64,000 nucleotides of DNA from Ferrimonas marina (GCF_900129905.1 NZ_FQXG01000008.1:74152-138151); one strand, 5' to 3'. Positions 43,024 to 51,117 are shown, numbered from the stretch's first letter. The notes: generated by a model not told the origin, from the letters alone. Program-made: numbers and translations.

Positions 43024-43575
43024 ATGGATATTTACAAAAATAAAAAAAAGCAGATTAGAGAGTTAACTGAAAAATGTAAGTCTAAACAAGGTGAGTACCT
43101 ACCTTCACATCATGGCTCTGGCAGTTGGGCTACTACTTATTCGACGGAGTTTATAGATAGTGCTAGTGAACTCTACCTTGTTTTTCAGAGCTTGGATATA
43201 GGAGACCCACTGTATCTATTGGCTAAACAGTTTCGCTCAGCTGGTATCCGTTCTTGTCGAGGATCGGAGTTTACGATTGATCGAGCCGTGTATCTATACA
43301 CCTCACATTTGAGCCACCGTTTGTCGGTTCTAGAAAGTAAATCTAAGGTAAAGTTAGTTAAATCTAAAGTTTCTTGTCCATATTGTGAAAAGAAAGTGGT
43401 AGATCTTACACAGCACATCAGTCAATCACATCCTGACAAGTGGGATGCGTATTACGACAAAAATGACATAAAGTTAAAAGGAAAAGTTCGGTGTGGGTCT
43501 TGTGGTTGTTTCCTTAAATCTTTATCTGGTCACATGGAAAAATGCCCAAGAACGCTGCAAAATAGCAGCAGGTAA
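43024..43575 (+). CDS. Unknown protein with paired zinc-binding motifs
   Basis: This 183-residue protein has a ribosome site GGAG at 6 nt. The N-terminal half is helical and charged. The C-terminal half carries two knuckle-like motifs: CPYCEKKVVDLTQHISQSH (a C2H2-like arrangement) and CGSCGCFLKSLSGHMEKC (C2-H-C). They resemble zinc-finger domains of DNA- or protein-binding proteins. No family is recognised. It lies in the AT-rich segment and is preceded by an imperfect palindromic spacer. Confidence 0.68.
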   Translation: MDIYKNKKKQIRELTEKCKSKQGEYLPSHHGSGSWATTYSTEFIDSASELYLVFQSLDIGDPLYLLAKQFRSAGIRSCRGSEFTIDRAVYLYTSHLSHRLSVLESKSKVKLVKSKVSCPYCEKKVVDLTQHISQSHPDKWDAYYDKNDIKLKGKVRCGSCGCFLKSLSGHMEKCPRTLQNSSR

Positions 43576-43709
43576 AATGTTTGATGTGTACTTTCAACCT
43601 TGTGATTATTAGTGCGGTTTTAGTTTGGTTATTAAGATAGTCTGTTTGTGTGAGGCTCAATGGGTCAGAGTGATCGAAAACCGAAGGCTAGTAATCAAAG
43701 ATATATCCC

Positions 43710-44171
43710 ATGAATGACGACAATATAGTTAAGGTTTGGCGGCTAAGTGCAGGTGAAGAAGCCATCGCGCTGGCGGCGGTTGAGAAACTCATTCCGGAAG
43801 GTGAGCGTGAAGGATGCGTCCCGACTATTGGCCACTTACAAGAGCTTCTTGCTAGCCAGACAAACATCGTTATCGTTGCGACAGCCAATGCTGTGCCTAT
43901 CGGTTTTTTGAGCGCATACGTTATGCCCAGACTCGATAGGGACGAAAAGATGGCTTACTTCTATGAGATCGAGGTTTGCCCGCAGTTTCGCAGGCAAGGT
44001 ATTGCTACTGCCATGGTCAACGAACTGAAGCATTGTTTGCGCAGTCAGGGCGTCTCGAGCCTTTGGGTTGGCACAGAGTCCAATAACACGCCGGCTTTGT
44101 CGCTGTACCAATCTACCGGGGCGGTGCGTGAGCCGGAGTTAATCCACGAGCTTTGGTATAACAACATTTAG
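43710..44171 (+). CDS. GNAT acetyltransferase, similar to AAC(3)-I
   Basis: This 153-residue protein has the GNAT fold with the acetyl-CoA loop RRQGIATAMVNELK. It resembles the aminoglycoside 3-N-acetyltransferase I family along its length: a SAYVMPRLDRDEKMAYFYEIEV stretch (given here as the pattern AYVMPR...FYEIEV), the acetyl-CoA motif, and the terminal PALSLYQSTGAV. AAC(3)-I enzymes are usually carried on mobile elements. I judge this a distant relative; real resistance activity is uncertain. No ribosome site is obvious. It sits in the AT-rich segment. Confidence 0.75.
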   Translation: MNDDNIVKVWRLSAGEEAIALAAVEKLIPEGEREGCVPTIGHLQELLASQTNIVIVATANAVPIGFLSAYVMPRLDRDEKMAYFYEIEVCPQFRRQGIATAMVNELKHCLRSQGVSSLWVGTESNNTPALSLYQSTGAVREPELIHELWYNNI

Positions 44172-44244
44172 CTTGAAGGTCAGCGAGGACAATCCTCGTG
44201 AGCACAATCTGAGTTGGGCTAATGCTTGGGTGTATGGAGAGGTA

Positions 44245-44691
44245 ATGAGCACAGTATTTACGCAAATCATCAATCGAGAGCTGCCAGGCAGAATTGTCTA
44301 TGAAGATGATGATGCTTTTTGCATTCTGCCCCGTGGGCACTTCGTGAACCCTGGGCATATGCTGGTGATCCCCAAAGCAGAGGTGGATTACATCTTTGAC
44401 CTGGATGACGAGACGTATCATCAGCTATGGGCTTTATCCAAGAAGCTGGCTGGCCCTCTGAAAGCGCTCACCGGTGCCAATCGCATTGGTATCGCTGTGG
44501 AAGGGTTTTCGGTGCCCCATGTGCATATCCACTTGTGTCCGCTCTACGACGAGGCGGATCTCAGTCCTCATCGAAATGAGCCATGGAGCGAGCAGGATAG
44601 GGATGAATTCGTTGAAACGTTCATTGCCAAGCTCTCGGAGAGTGCCGTCACCCAGATAATGGCGAGTGGCGTAACTGGCGTTGCAAAGTAA
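44245..44691 (+). CDS. HIT family hydrolase
   Basis: This 148-residue histidine-triad protein has the motif HVHIHL, with the preceding GFSVP and a conserved N-terminal CILPRGHFVNPGHMLVIPK. HIT proteins hydrolyse nucleotide phosphoramidates or dinucleotides. The start ATG 44245 has GGAGAGG; the frame extends to TTG 44173 without support. A hairpin (CGAGGA-CAA-TCCTCG) lies in the gap after the acetyltransferase gene. It is the last gene of the AT-rich segment. Confidence 0.88.
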   Translation: MSTVFTQIINRELPGRIVYEDDDAFCILPRGHFVNPGHMLVIPKAEVDYIFDLDDETYHQLWALSKKLAGPLKALTGANRIGIAVEGFSVPHVHIHLCPLYDEADLSPHRNEPWSEQDRDEFVETFIAKLSESAVTQIMASGVTGVAK

Positions 44692-44825
44692 CTCAGAATT
44701 ACCCATCTGTTACGCTTTAATATTAATTGGTTAAACAGATACCTTATTCAGGATTTTTGCGGTAAAGCTGCTTTCTTAATCGTCATGGCCTTCTTACTCT
44801 GAGCCTCTCTTAATAGGAAGGATCC

Positions 44826-46145
44826 ATGATGAAAAAGATCGCCCTCACCGTGTCATTGGCCTTACTGGCCGGTTGCAGCAGCAGTAAAGACGATAAACCC
44901 GACGCGGATGACGCACTGAGTCTTCTCGCCTTTGACCCGGCTCGCCAATGCTATGCCGCCGTGACCGAGCTGGAGATCTGGCGCCACAACGACCAAGGGG
45001 CCTTGCTCGGAACCCTCGGTATCGATCCCCAGGGTCAGGTCGACTTGAGCGGCTTGGCCAGCAGCGATTACCTCACCGTTTACGATCCCTTTGAGTCAGA
45101 GCCTCGTGCCCATATGCTGTTCAGCTTCGCCCGCAGCATGATCGATGGGTCGCAGGTGTGGCTTATGGATAGCCAGGAGAGCAATGATCCCAGCGCCCAC
45201 CTAGGTGATTGCATTGAGTCGCTGCCCACTCTCGATTGGCACCCCTACAGTATTGATAATGCCGATGAGTACCGCGCTATCGCCCGAGATAGCCTGCGTA
45301 CACGGCAGGTGGTGGACGGTGAAAGCCAATCCAGCGGCTTGAACGAACTGAGCTTTGATCTGGGCCCTGTCCTGTTCCTGGGCAGACGAGAAGGCTTTAG
45401 CAGCTACCAGGACTTTGCCGTGCTGCGTGACGGCGACGACACCGCCTTCCAGTTGGATGGGACGCTTGAGCAGGTCAGCCTGCATCATAACTACGGCTAT
45501 GCACTCGATGCCATCCCCGGCCGAGTCCTGGTCGATGGCTGGCTGATGGACATTGATACCGGCTACTACCAAAGCGGTGATCATATCCTGCTGGATCTGC
45601 TGCCCACCTCGGCGGCTGACCAGCATATCGAGTTCGATGTGGCCGACAGCCATCCGAGCATCGCTAACGGCAGCTACTTTATCGCCGGCAGCCTGGCCAG
45701 AAACGATGAGCTGAGCTTCACCCTTCCTGATATCGATACCGACACGATCAACGAAATGGAGTGGACAGAGCAGGGGCTGAGCTACCAGGCGGCGGGCTTT
45801 GATCACCAGTACGTGTTCTCCGTGCAGATGATGCTGAATCTGAGCCAGTTCAGCACCACCACCCACGCAGTCATCGGCAAGCCGCAGGGGGGATGGCTGC
45901 CCCACTTTGAACTGCCTGAGGATCTGGGGGGACTGCCCGCGATCTCCGCAGTGCACTTGATGCAGACCGAGCTTTCCATGTTCCTGCCTGCGTCTGAAGG
46001 CCTGGAGGGTCTGCTGCGCTGGGGCGATGCTGAAAGCCTCAGCTATGGTGCAACGCTCTACCATCTGGATATGGATATCGACGCTTCATCGGTGCAGAAC
46101 CGCACTGAGCTGGCCACGCCATTTGGCCACAAAGTAAAGCTCTAA
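44826..46145 (+). CDS. Orphan lipoprotein, 439 residues
   Basis: This lipoprotein has a good ribosome site (AGGAAGG) and lipobox LLAGC at residues 13-17, followed by a serine- and aspartate-rich linker. The mature protein is acidic and seems beta-rich (YAAVTELEIWRHNDQGALLG, GRVLVDGWLMDIDTG). Two cysteines (Cys42-region QCYAA and GDCIES) could pair. No family is recognised. It is monocistronic and closed by a strong terminator. Base composition is again like the core genome, so it probably marks the end of the acquired segment. Confidence 0.75.
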   Translation: MMKKIALTVSLALLAGCSSSKDDKPDADDALSLLAFDPARQCYAAVTELEIWRHNDQGALLGTLGIDPQGQVDLSGLASSDYLTVYDPFESEPRAHMLFSFARSMIDGSQVWLMDSQESNDPSAHLGDCIESLPTLDWHPYSIDNADEYRAIARDSLRTRQVVDGESQSSGLNELSFDLGPVLFLGRREGFSSYQDFAVLRDGDDTAFQLDGTLEQVSLHHNYGYALDAIPGRVLVDGWLMDIDTGYYQSGDHILLDLLPTSAADQHIEFDVADSHPSIANGSYFIAGSLARNDELSFTLPDIDTDTINEMEWTEQGLSYQAAGFDHQYVFSVQMMLNLSQFSTTTHAVIGKPQGGWLPHFELPEDLGGLPAISAVHLMQTELSMFLPASEGLEGLLRWGDAESLSYGATLYHLDMDIDASSVQNRTELATPFGHKVKL

Positions 46146-46154
46146 CCCTGAACG

Positions 46155-46180
46155 AAGGCGCCCCACTGGGCGCCTTTTTC
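46155..46180 (+). terminator. Rho-independent terminator of the orphan lipoprotein gene
   Basis: A 9-bp stem (46155-46163 with 46168-46176, loop CACT) is followed by a T tract. Confidence 0.9.
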
Positions 46181-46349
46181 TTACCACGGGTCTGTCCCAG
46201 TTCCCGCGCTCCCCGAGCCGAACTGAGCCAGGTTCAAGGGGGCAGAGTGGTTGAAGGTCGTGATGACGCCTTTGGCGACGAAAGATGACATGCGAACTTG
46301 GTCTCTTCCGATGAAGGTAGGGCTTACTGGTGTAGACGAATGAAGATAA

Positions 46350-46811
46350 ATGCCTATTAGATTGGAAAGAGTTGCCCTTAGTGATGAGCGATATATCTCC
46401 TTATGTGAGTCGTGCCTTCGAGAGTTGCGGGACACCTACACGCCAACGAAGCGGGCACTGCAGGCAAGGGCAGTGGAAAGTAGCAGCCTTGAGCTGTTTG
46501 CCTTGATACAAGAGAACAAAATCGTAGCGGCGGTCAGCGTAAAGAGAGATAGAACCTCCCTACATCTTTCCGCTTTGTACGTGTCATGCAGCCATAGGGG
46601 GCGAGGATTGGCTCGTTTACTTCTCTCACAAGTCTCTGCTGCGTTCTCAGGTGCAAAAGAGATGTCGGTTTGGTGCGTTGAAGAGACAGGGAATGTTGAT
46701 GTATTCAGAGCACTTGGCTTTTCCTTGGTGAGAAAAGAGAAATCAGCCTTTCTAGCCTTGACGGATGGTCGCCCAGCTACTGAGGTGCAGTTGTCCCGAA
46801 TGCTTGATTAG
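46350..46811 (+). CDS. GNAT family N-acetyltransferase
   Basis: This 153-residue protein shows the GNAT beta-4/alpha-3 region LHLSALYVSCSHRGRGLARLLL (pattern ALYVS...RGRGLARLLL) with the acetyl-CoA pyrophosphate-binding loop, and a late strand VFRALGFSLV. The substrate is unknown. The gene is more AT-rich than the flanking lipoprotein gene and has only a weak ribosome site (TGAAGA), so it may also be acquired. It is unrelated in detail to the AAC(3)-I-like protein at 43710. Confidence 0.8.
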   Translation: MPIRLERVALSDERYISLCESCLRELRDTYTPTKRALQARAVESSSLELFALIQENKIVAAVSVKRDRTSLHLSALYVSCSHRGRGLARLLLSQVSAAFSGAKEMSVWCVEETGNVDVFRALGFSLVRKEKSAFLALTDGRPATEVQLSRMLD

Positions 46812-46972
46812 TCGGGCGAGCCTGGAGCCATTGATAGGACAATGAAGGCGAGCACTTTCATGCCAATCCATCTTTCCCATGCCAACCGCGGTGTCCTTGC
46901 TTCACCGGCAGTTGGCCAAGGGTCATTGCTTTTCATCGTGTCTCTCCAAGCAATCAGAGCCGTAATCCAGGC

Positions 46973-47266
46973 TTATTCACCGCGCTGTTGGCGCAGAGCT
47001 TGGTGCTGGTCTTGGAGCTTGGCTTCTTTGCTTTGCTTGGCCAGTACCGGGTAATCGGTCACGGTCACACGACCAAAAACCTGTTGCGCTGAGGCCAGTG
47101 CGTCCTGACGTGCTTCCTCGGCGATAGTCTGGCTGACCTGGGCAAAGCCTTGCTGCAGGGAGCGGTCGATCGCTTCGTTGAGGGAGATGGTCTGGCCTGC
47201 CTGGGCGGTGCCGGTCAGGGACAGAGCAACAACAGAAACAGATACCAGAGTCTTCAGCGCAGTCAT
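46973..47266 (-). CDS. Small exported protein, duplicated family (copy A)
   Basis: This 97-residue protein has a signal peptide (LVSVSVVALSLTGTAQA, cleavage before GQTIS) and a mature helical domain: SLNEAIDRSLQQGFAQVSQ, a conserved FGRVTVTD block, and a charged glutamine-rich tail. The paralog at 48471-48752 is near-identical in the signal peptide and first helix and diverges toward the C-terminus. I recognise no known family. The conserved TTGACCA-N6-TGGTCAA palindrome about 160 bp upstream suggests common regulation. Function is unknown; a periplasmic stress role is only a guess. Confidence 0.78.
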   Translation of the reverse strand: MTALKTLVSVSVVALSLTGTAQAGQTISLNEAIDRSLQQGFAQVSQTIAEEARQDALASAQQVFGRVTVTDYPVLAKQSKEAKLQDQHQALRQQRGE

Positions 47267-47424
47267 GGGATTTACCTTATGTGATTGAGTGACACTGTCT
47301 GTGATTACAAGCGGCGTGCCAATGTTTGAAATTTAATCAATGTGATGATTTTGTTGGATATTTTTAAACCGGATTGGGCGGGTGAGAATCCCGATATGGG
47401 GAGTAATCGGGGGCAATAGCAGAA

Positions 47425-47444
47425 TTGACCATAAGGTTGGTCAA
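47425..47444. promoter_or_regulatory. Palindromic operator candidate, copy A
   Basis: A perfect 7-bp inverted repeat TTGACCA-TAAGGT-TGGTCAA lies upstream of the small exported protein gene. The arms are identical in copy B while the 6-nt spacer differs, the pattern expected for a bound dyad. The regulator is unknown. Confidence 0.6.
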
Positions 47445-47628
47445 ATCCACCAGTGATACTGATGTTGAGAGGAAACTGGAGATGATCTGCTTGGCTTTGC
47501 TCGCCTATTTGTTTGAGGGTGCTTTTCGGCGCTAATGACAGTTGGAGCTGGCAGAAAGCAGATGGCTGATCTCGAGAGCCGCAGTGCTCGTTTAACTCTG
47601 ACGTGGACCAACCAGCGGGTACGCTTCC

Positions 47629-47877
47629 ATGGCCATAACACTGCAACAGCTCAAACACAGCCCTGACATCGATAGGGTGATGATCCACTCACTGGAGTGC
47701 GCCTTGTACAGCGCCTCGGTGGAGATCAACGGACAGACCCATGCTATTTACAGCCAAGACGATGAGGTACTGACCACCCGCAGTCTGGTGTTGATGCGCC
47801 AGGCCTTGGCGGATGTGCCGGCGGGCAAGGTCCATCTGAATGAACACAACGCTTACGACGAGATGGTTGGGCTATAG
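47629..47877 (+). CDS. DUF6482-like small protein
   Basis: This 82-residue protein starts at ATG 47629. The motif HSLECALYSASVEINGQTHAI and the closing LVLMRQALADVP match the short DUF6482 family of unknown function. It is soluble, acidic, and divergent from the small exported protein gene; the gap between them contains the operator-like palindrome. No ribosome site is evident. Confidence 0.6.
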   Translation: MAITLQQLKHSPDIDRVMIHSLECALYSASVEINGQTHAIYSQDDEVLTTRSLVLMRQALADVPAGKVHLNEHNAYDEMVGL

Positions 47878-47901
47878 CGAGGTCGGCCTCTGCTGAAAGA
47901 A

Positions 47902-47924
47902 AAGGGCTCCCGATGGGAGCCCTT
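47902..47924 (+). terminator. Probable terminator of the DUF6482-like gene
   Basis: A 10-bp stem (47902-47911 with 47915-47924, loop GAT). The tail is only weakly T-rich. Nearly the same stem recurs at 49585-49608. Confidence 0.7.
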
Positions 47925-48140
47925 GTCGTTCCGGCTCTCTCATGGGGTACGGGAAGGCATGGCACGGCTTAACGGCAGCTAAGCCGATCATTGGCTATCG
48001 GTAGGTAAGAAGGCGAAGGCCTCTAGACAAGGCTGATCGATAAACCTCACAGGCAAGGCTCATAGAAAAGGCTTGGAGTAAAAGCCCATAGATAGACGTC
48101 TTTTCGAGGCGGCTTTACGGAATCGCAGCCAGTTAGAAAG

Positions 48141-48213
48141 CAGTCTGTTCGAAATAGCAGACTGTTCGAAACAGCAGTCTGTTCGAAATAGCAGGTTGTT
48201 CGAAACAGCAGAC
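48141..48213. repeat. 17-bp tandem repeat, four units plus a partial
   Basis: Units at 48141-48157, 48158-48174, 48175-48191 and 48192-48208 follow CAG(T/A/G)(C/T)TGTTCGAAA(T/C)AG, with a 5-nt partial after. Units 1 and 3 are identical and units 2 and 4 nearly so, giving a 34-bp higher-order period. Each unit centres on the palindrome TTCGAA within a CTGTTCGAAACAG quasi-dyad. Confidence 0.92.
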
Positions 48214-48470
48214 AAGTGGAGCTAGGGATCAGTGGCTGGGTCTGGTGTGAAGAAAGGGCCCAACCGTCGCCAGGGTGTTTGGGTTGTCGTCAGATCTCGT
48301 GAACGAACTGGCTGGGTAGGAGAATGCTCTGCAATACCCCCGTTTCTTGGCGAGCCGGGGCCAGCCTTGACTAACCGAGGCCAACCGCGGTGTCTGTGTG
48401 CACCGCCGGTCGGCCTAGGGTTATTGCCTTTCATCGCGTCTCTCCAAGCTATTGGAGCCGTAATCCAGGA

Positions 48471-48752
48471 TTATTTCTCGCGCTGTTCGCGCAGCTCTTC
48501 TTGCTTGGCTTCTTCGGTTTGCTTGGCCAGTACCGGAGAGTCGGTGACGGTCACGCGACCAAAGAAACGTTGGGCGGTGGACAGGGCTTCCTGACGTGCT
48601 TCCTCAACGATGTTCTGGCTAACCTGGGCGAAGCCACGTTGCAGAGAGCGGTCGATCGCTTCGGTGAGGGAGATGGTCTGGCCTGCTTGGGCGGTGCCAG
48701 TCAGGGACAGAGCAACAACAGAAACAGATACCAGAGTCTTCAGCGCAGTCAT
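48471..48752 (-). CDS. Small exported protein, duplicated family (copy B)
   Basis: This 93-residue protein has the same signal peptide as copy A (identical first 28 residues) and a mature domain with SLTEAIDRSLQRGFAQVSQ and FGRVTVTDSPVLAKQ. The C-terminal tail is more acidic (EEAKQEELREQREK) than the basic, glutamine-rich tail of copy A, so the paralogs may have diverged in partner or charge. Function is unknown. It shares the upstream palindrome and leader with copy A. Confidence 0.78.
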   Translation of the reverse strand: MTALKTLVSVSVVALSLTGTAQAGQTISLTEAIDRSLQRGFAQVSQNIVEEARQEALSTAQRFFGRVTVTDSPVLAKQTEEAKQEELREQREK

Positions 48753-49185
48753 GGGATATACCTTGTGTGATTGAATGACACTGTAGCTATTACAAGCGGC
48801 GTGCCAATGTTTAAAAAATAATCAAATTATTGATTTTGTTAGGTAATTTTAAGGCGGGCTGGAAGGGGGAGATTGCCGATATGGGGAGGAAGTTGGGGCA
48901 ATAGTCGAATTGACCACTGGGTTGGTCAAAACCGCTACCGAATGCAATGTTGACTGGATTTAGCCGGTGCGGGTCATCTTTACGCCACTGTGCTTGGCGA
49001 GTTTAAGCCGGGTTTGAGCCGGGTTTAAGCCGGGGTTATGGCCGGCGCGAGCTCTCGCTTACGCCACCGTTTGCGCCCTCGTGGAGAGAAGCAATTCAGC
49101 GTGGATTCATGGGGTTAGTGCCACACTGAGACAATCCTATTTGTTATATCGTTTCGAAAGCGCTTTGTGAGTGGAGGCTGATACC
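48753..49185. other. Upstream region of copy B and gap to the next gene
   Basis: Up to 48958 this is the copy B leader and operator. The rest to 49185 contains a repeated AGCCGGGTTT word (near 49000-49035) and no supported gene. Confidence 0.5.
48910..48929. promoter_or_regulatory. Palindromic operator candidate, copy B
   Basis: TTGACCA-CTGGGT-TGGTCAA, the same arms and spacer length as at 47425-47444. Its conservation against diverged surroundings supports a regulatory role. Confidence 0.6.
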
Positions 49186-49569
49186 GTGCCCGAAAGACCG
49201 AAGAGGCGACTCAAGCCACACCTGGGTTTGATACTGATGCTACTGCTCGCAGTGGTGATGATCCCCGTGTTGGCCTGGAATGGGGTGCTCAGTCCGGATG
49301 AGCAGATCGCTACCTGGTTTCAACGCAGTGGCTCTTTGGTGGTGCTCTGCGCTGCCTTGATCGAATACATCCTGTTTAAGATCAGCCTGTCGAATACGCC
49401 CGCCAGTGGTGACGCTGAGCCGACGGGATATCAGCGCAAAGCCTCGCCGTTGTACCTGAGGGTGATACACGGCATTAAGTACCTGGCTGCAGGTGTGGCG
49501 ATCATTGGCACGGTTATCTGGGGCTATGGAGATCTGATTTACAGCCACATTACCGCCATCGGCCACTAG
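49186..49569 (+). CDS. Small membrane protein, unknown function
   Basis: This 127-residue protein starts at GTG 49186, 8 nt after GGAGG; GTG 49171 is an alternative but lies on the ribosome site itself. Three hydrophobic segments are visible (GLILMLLLAVVMIPVLAW, SGSLVVLCAALIEYILF, YLAAGVAIIGTVIWGYG). The loop between the second and third is polar and basic. No family is recognised. It is convergent with the GH16 gene. Confidence 0.68.
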   Translation: MPERPKRRLKPHLGLILMLLLAVVMIPVLAWNGVLSPDEQIATWFQRSGSLVVLCAALIEYILFKISLSNTPASGDAEPTGYQRKASPLYLRVIHGIKYLAAGVAIIGTVIWGYGDLIYSHITAIGH

Positions 49570-49584
49570 GCTATTGCTGCGAAC

Positions 49585-49609
49585 AAAGGGCTCCCGAGGG
49601 AGCCCTTTT
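49585..49609. terminator. Bidirectional terminator between convergent genes
   Basis: An 11-bp stem (49585-49595 with 49598-49608) has A and T flanks. It is closely similar to the hairpin at 47902-47924. Confidence 0.83.
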
Positions 49610-49661
49610 CTATGCGGCTATCTTATTGTGCTACTTCAATGGGCTAGCCCAATGAGCTATC

Positions 49662-50531
49662 TCAGTGAATGGGGGAGCTGGGTCGGTCAGCCTGGTTCGG
49701 GTTCTGATAGACCCGCACATAGTCTACCTGCATCTGCGCCGGGAACTCGGTGGCGTCATCCGGCGCGCCGGGCCAGTTGCCCCCCACCGCCAGGTTCAGT
49801 AGCAGGTGGAAGCGCTGGTCAAAGGGCGCGGGGTAGGGGCCATTGCCGGAGTGCCACTGGGTCTGAGTTTGATACAGCACATCATCAACATACCAGCGGA
49901 TCTCCCCCGGCTGCCAATCCACCCGGTAGACATGGAACTGCTCCACCACCGAGTCAGGCGGTGAGTACTCTTTTCCGGTGTACTGATTCTCAGGCCAGGA
50001 ACCACCGTAGTGCAGGGTGCCGTGCACCGCATTACCACCGGCGGCGGTGAGGTTGACCGCCTCCATGATGTCGATCTCGCCACTGGCGGCCCAGCCACCG
50101 TATTGCTCGTCGGTGGGCAGCATCCAGAAGGCGGGCCACAGGCCCTGACCGGCGGGCAGTTTGATGCGCGCCTCGATACGGCCATAGCGAAAATCCGCTT
50201 TGTTAAGCGAGCGGATCCGTCCCGAGGTGTAGGGCACATCCGGCTCATCGCTGGGCAAGGCGGTGATGGTCAGCAGGCCGTCTGCAACGGTGACGTTGTC
50301 GGCGCGATAGTGCTGTAGCTCGTTATTGCCCCAGCCGCACAGGTTGATGTCACAACCGTCACCCAGTTGATAAGACCACTTGCTCTCATCCAGTGTGCTG
50401 CCTTCAAACTCTTCCGACCAAACCAGGCGATAGTCTGCGGCCAAAGCGGCTGGGCCGGCCAGCACGCTGAGCAGAGCAGCCAGCCCCACCCCTGTTTTCC
50501 CTTTGAGCAATCTCATCTCTCCCTTGCGCAT
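49662..50531 (-). CDS. Glycoside hydrolase family 16 (laminarinase/beta-glucanase-like)
   Basis: This 289-residue secreted enzyme has a signal peptide (GLAALLSVLAGPAALA) and a single GH16 domain. The catalytic signature GEIDIMEAV (E-x-D-x-x-E) is intact, with substrate-site elements WGNNELQHY, GRIEARIKLPAGQGLWPAFWMLP and HGTLHYGG. This set is typical of bacterial endo-beta-1,3-glucanases (laminarinases), which depolymerise algal storage glucan. ATG 50531 is preferred; ATG 50516 has its purine-rich site too close. A terminator is shared with the plus-strand neighbour. No binding module is present. Confidence 0.88.
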   Translation of the reverse strand: MRKGEMRLLKGKTGVGLAALLSVLAGPAALAADYRLVWSEEFEGSTLDESKWSYQLGDGCDINLCGWGNNELQHYRADNVTVADGLLTITALPSDEPDVPYTSGRIRSLNKADFRYGRIEARIKLPAGQGLWPAFWMLPTDEQYGGWAASGEIDIMEAVNLTAAGGNAVHGTLHYGGSWPENQYTGKEYSPPDSVVEQFHVYRVDWQPGEIRWYVDDVLYQTQTQWHSGNGPYPAPFDQRFHLLLNLAVGGNWPGAPDDATEFPAQMQVDYVRVYQNPNQADRPSSPIH

Positions 50532-51117
50532 CCTGCGGCTTCTCTTTTCTAACCTCTCGGTTATCGGCTTGCCTTGCAACCCCGGCGATGGCGATGCGCG
50601 CATTGATCCGCGCTCGCTGGCTAATAATCACACAACCTACTGCTTGGTATGAGTAATTTCGGTAGTGACTTTCAAAAAAGGCAGTGAGTTCTGTTCATAC
50701 CATGGCGGGAGGCCGTGGCGGATTCTCCTCCTTACCTTCGCTTTTCTGGCAGTAAGGCTCACCAACTGGTGCGTTCAGCGATCCCGCCATAGACTGAGGG
50801 TTGCATCAATGTTGCCGGTTTTGCGAAATGGTTAATTTATTGCGTGTTATGGTGTGATCCTGCTCTCGCTTCTGAAGCCATAAACGCCAAAATTTTTGCT
50901 TCAAAGAAGTAAAAAAGTTACTGATAAATGGTAAATAAAGCTCACGCCTGCCGGTTCAAAAGTTGTCCGTCAAGCGATGGGGTTTGATTTCGATCTAATT
51001 ATCGAGCGATACGATGTGTTTATAGTGGGGCGGCTTGGGTCAGATTGACCCACTGCGCTGAGGGTGCTTCTCAGAAGCCCGTCGATGGAAACGCTCAAAC
51101 AAGGTTGTGTGATACGG
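50532..51117. other. Divergent intergenic region upstream of GH16 gene and nqrA
   Basis: Nearly 590 bp without a supported gene, AT-rich in its right half. The right end carries the palindrome and -10-like element listed separately. I see no riboswitch-like fold I can name. Confidence 0.5.
51021..51052 (+). promoter_or_regulatory. Candidate -10 element and operator upstream of nqrA
   Basis: TATAGT (51021-51026) is followed 9 nt later by a perfect dyad TGGGTCA-GAT-TGACCCA (51036-51052), which would cover the transcript start. A clear -35 hexamer is lacking. The dyad could be an operator or an RNA hairpin. Confidence 0.45.

Larger units (their letters stand above)
46881..47480. repeat. Duplicated segment, copy A
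   Basis: This segment, including the small periplasmic protein gene and both flanks, is clearly homologous to 48380-48958. Shared landmarks are GCCAACCGCGGTGTC downstream of the gene, TCTCTCCAAG, the entire coding frame, the ATTACAAGCGGCGTGCCAATG leader (21 nt, identical in both) and the upstream palindrome. Flanks have diverged by substitutions and small indels, so the duplication is not recent. Confidence 0.9.
47878..48379. other. Gene-free accessory stretch with degenerate repeats
   Basis: After the terminator at 47902-47924 this stretch contains no supported gene. It holds loosely repeated AAGGCT/ATAGA words around 48000-48090 and the 17-bp tandem array at 48141-48213. Open frames here overlap both without ribosome sites. 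Confidence 0.5.
48380..48958. repeat. Duplicated segment, copy B
   Basis: Homolog of 46881-47480, in the same orientation, about 1.5 kb away. It includes the paralogous small protein gene, its leader, the upstream palindrome and the shared GATATGGGGAG and GGGGCAATAG blocks. The two copies are separated by the DUF6482-like gene and the 17-bp tandem array. Confidence 0.9.
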
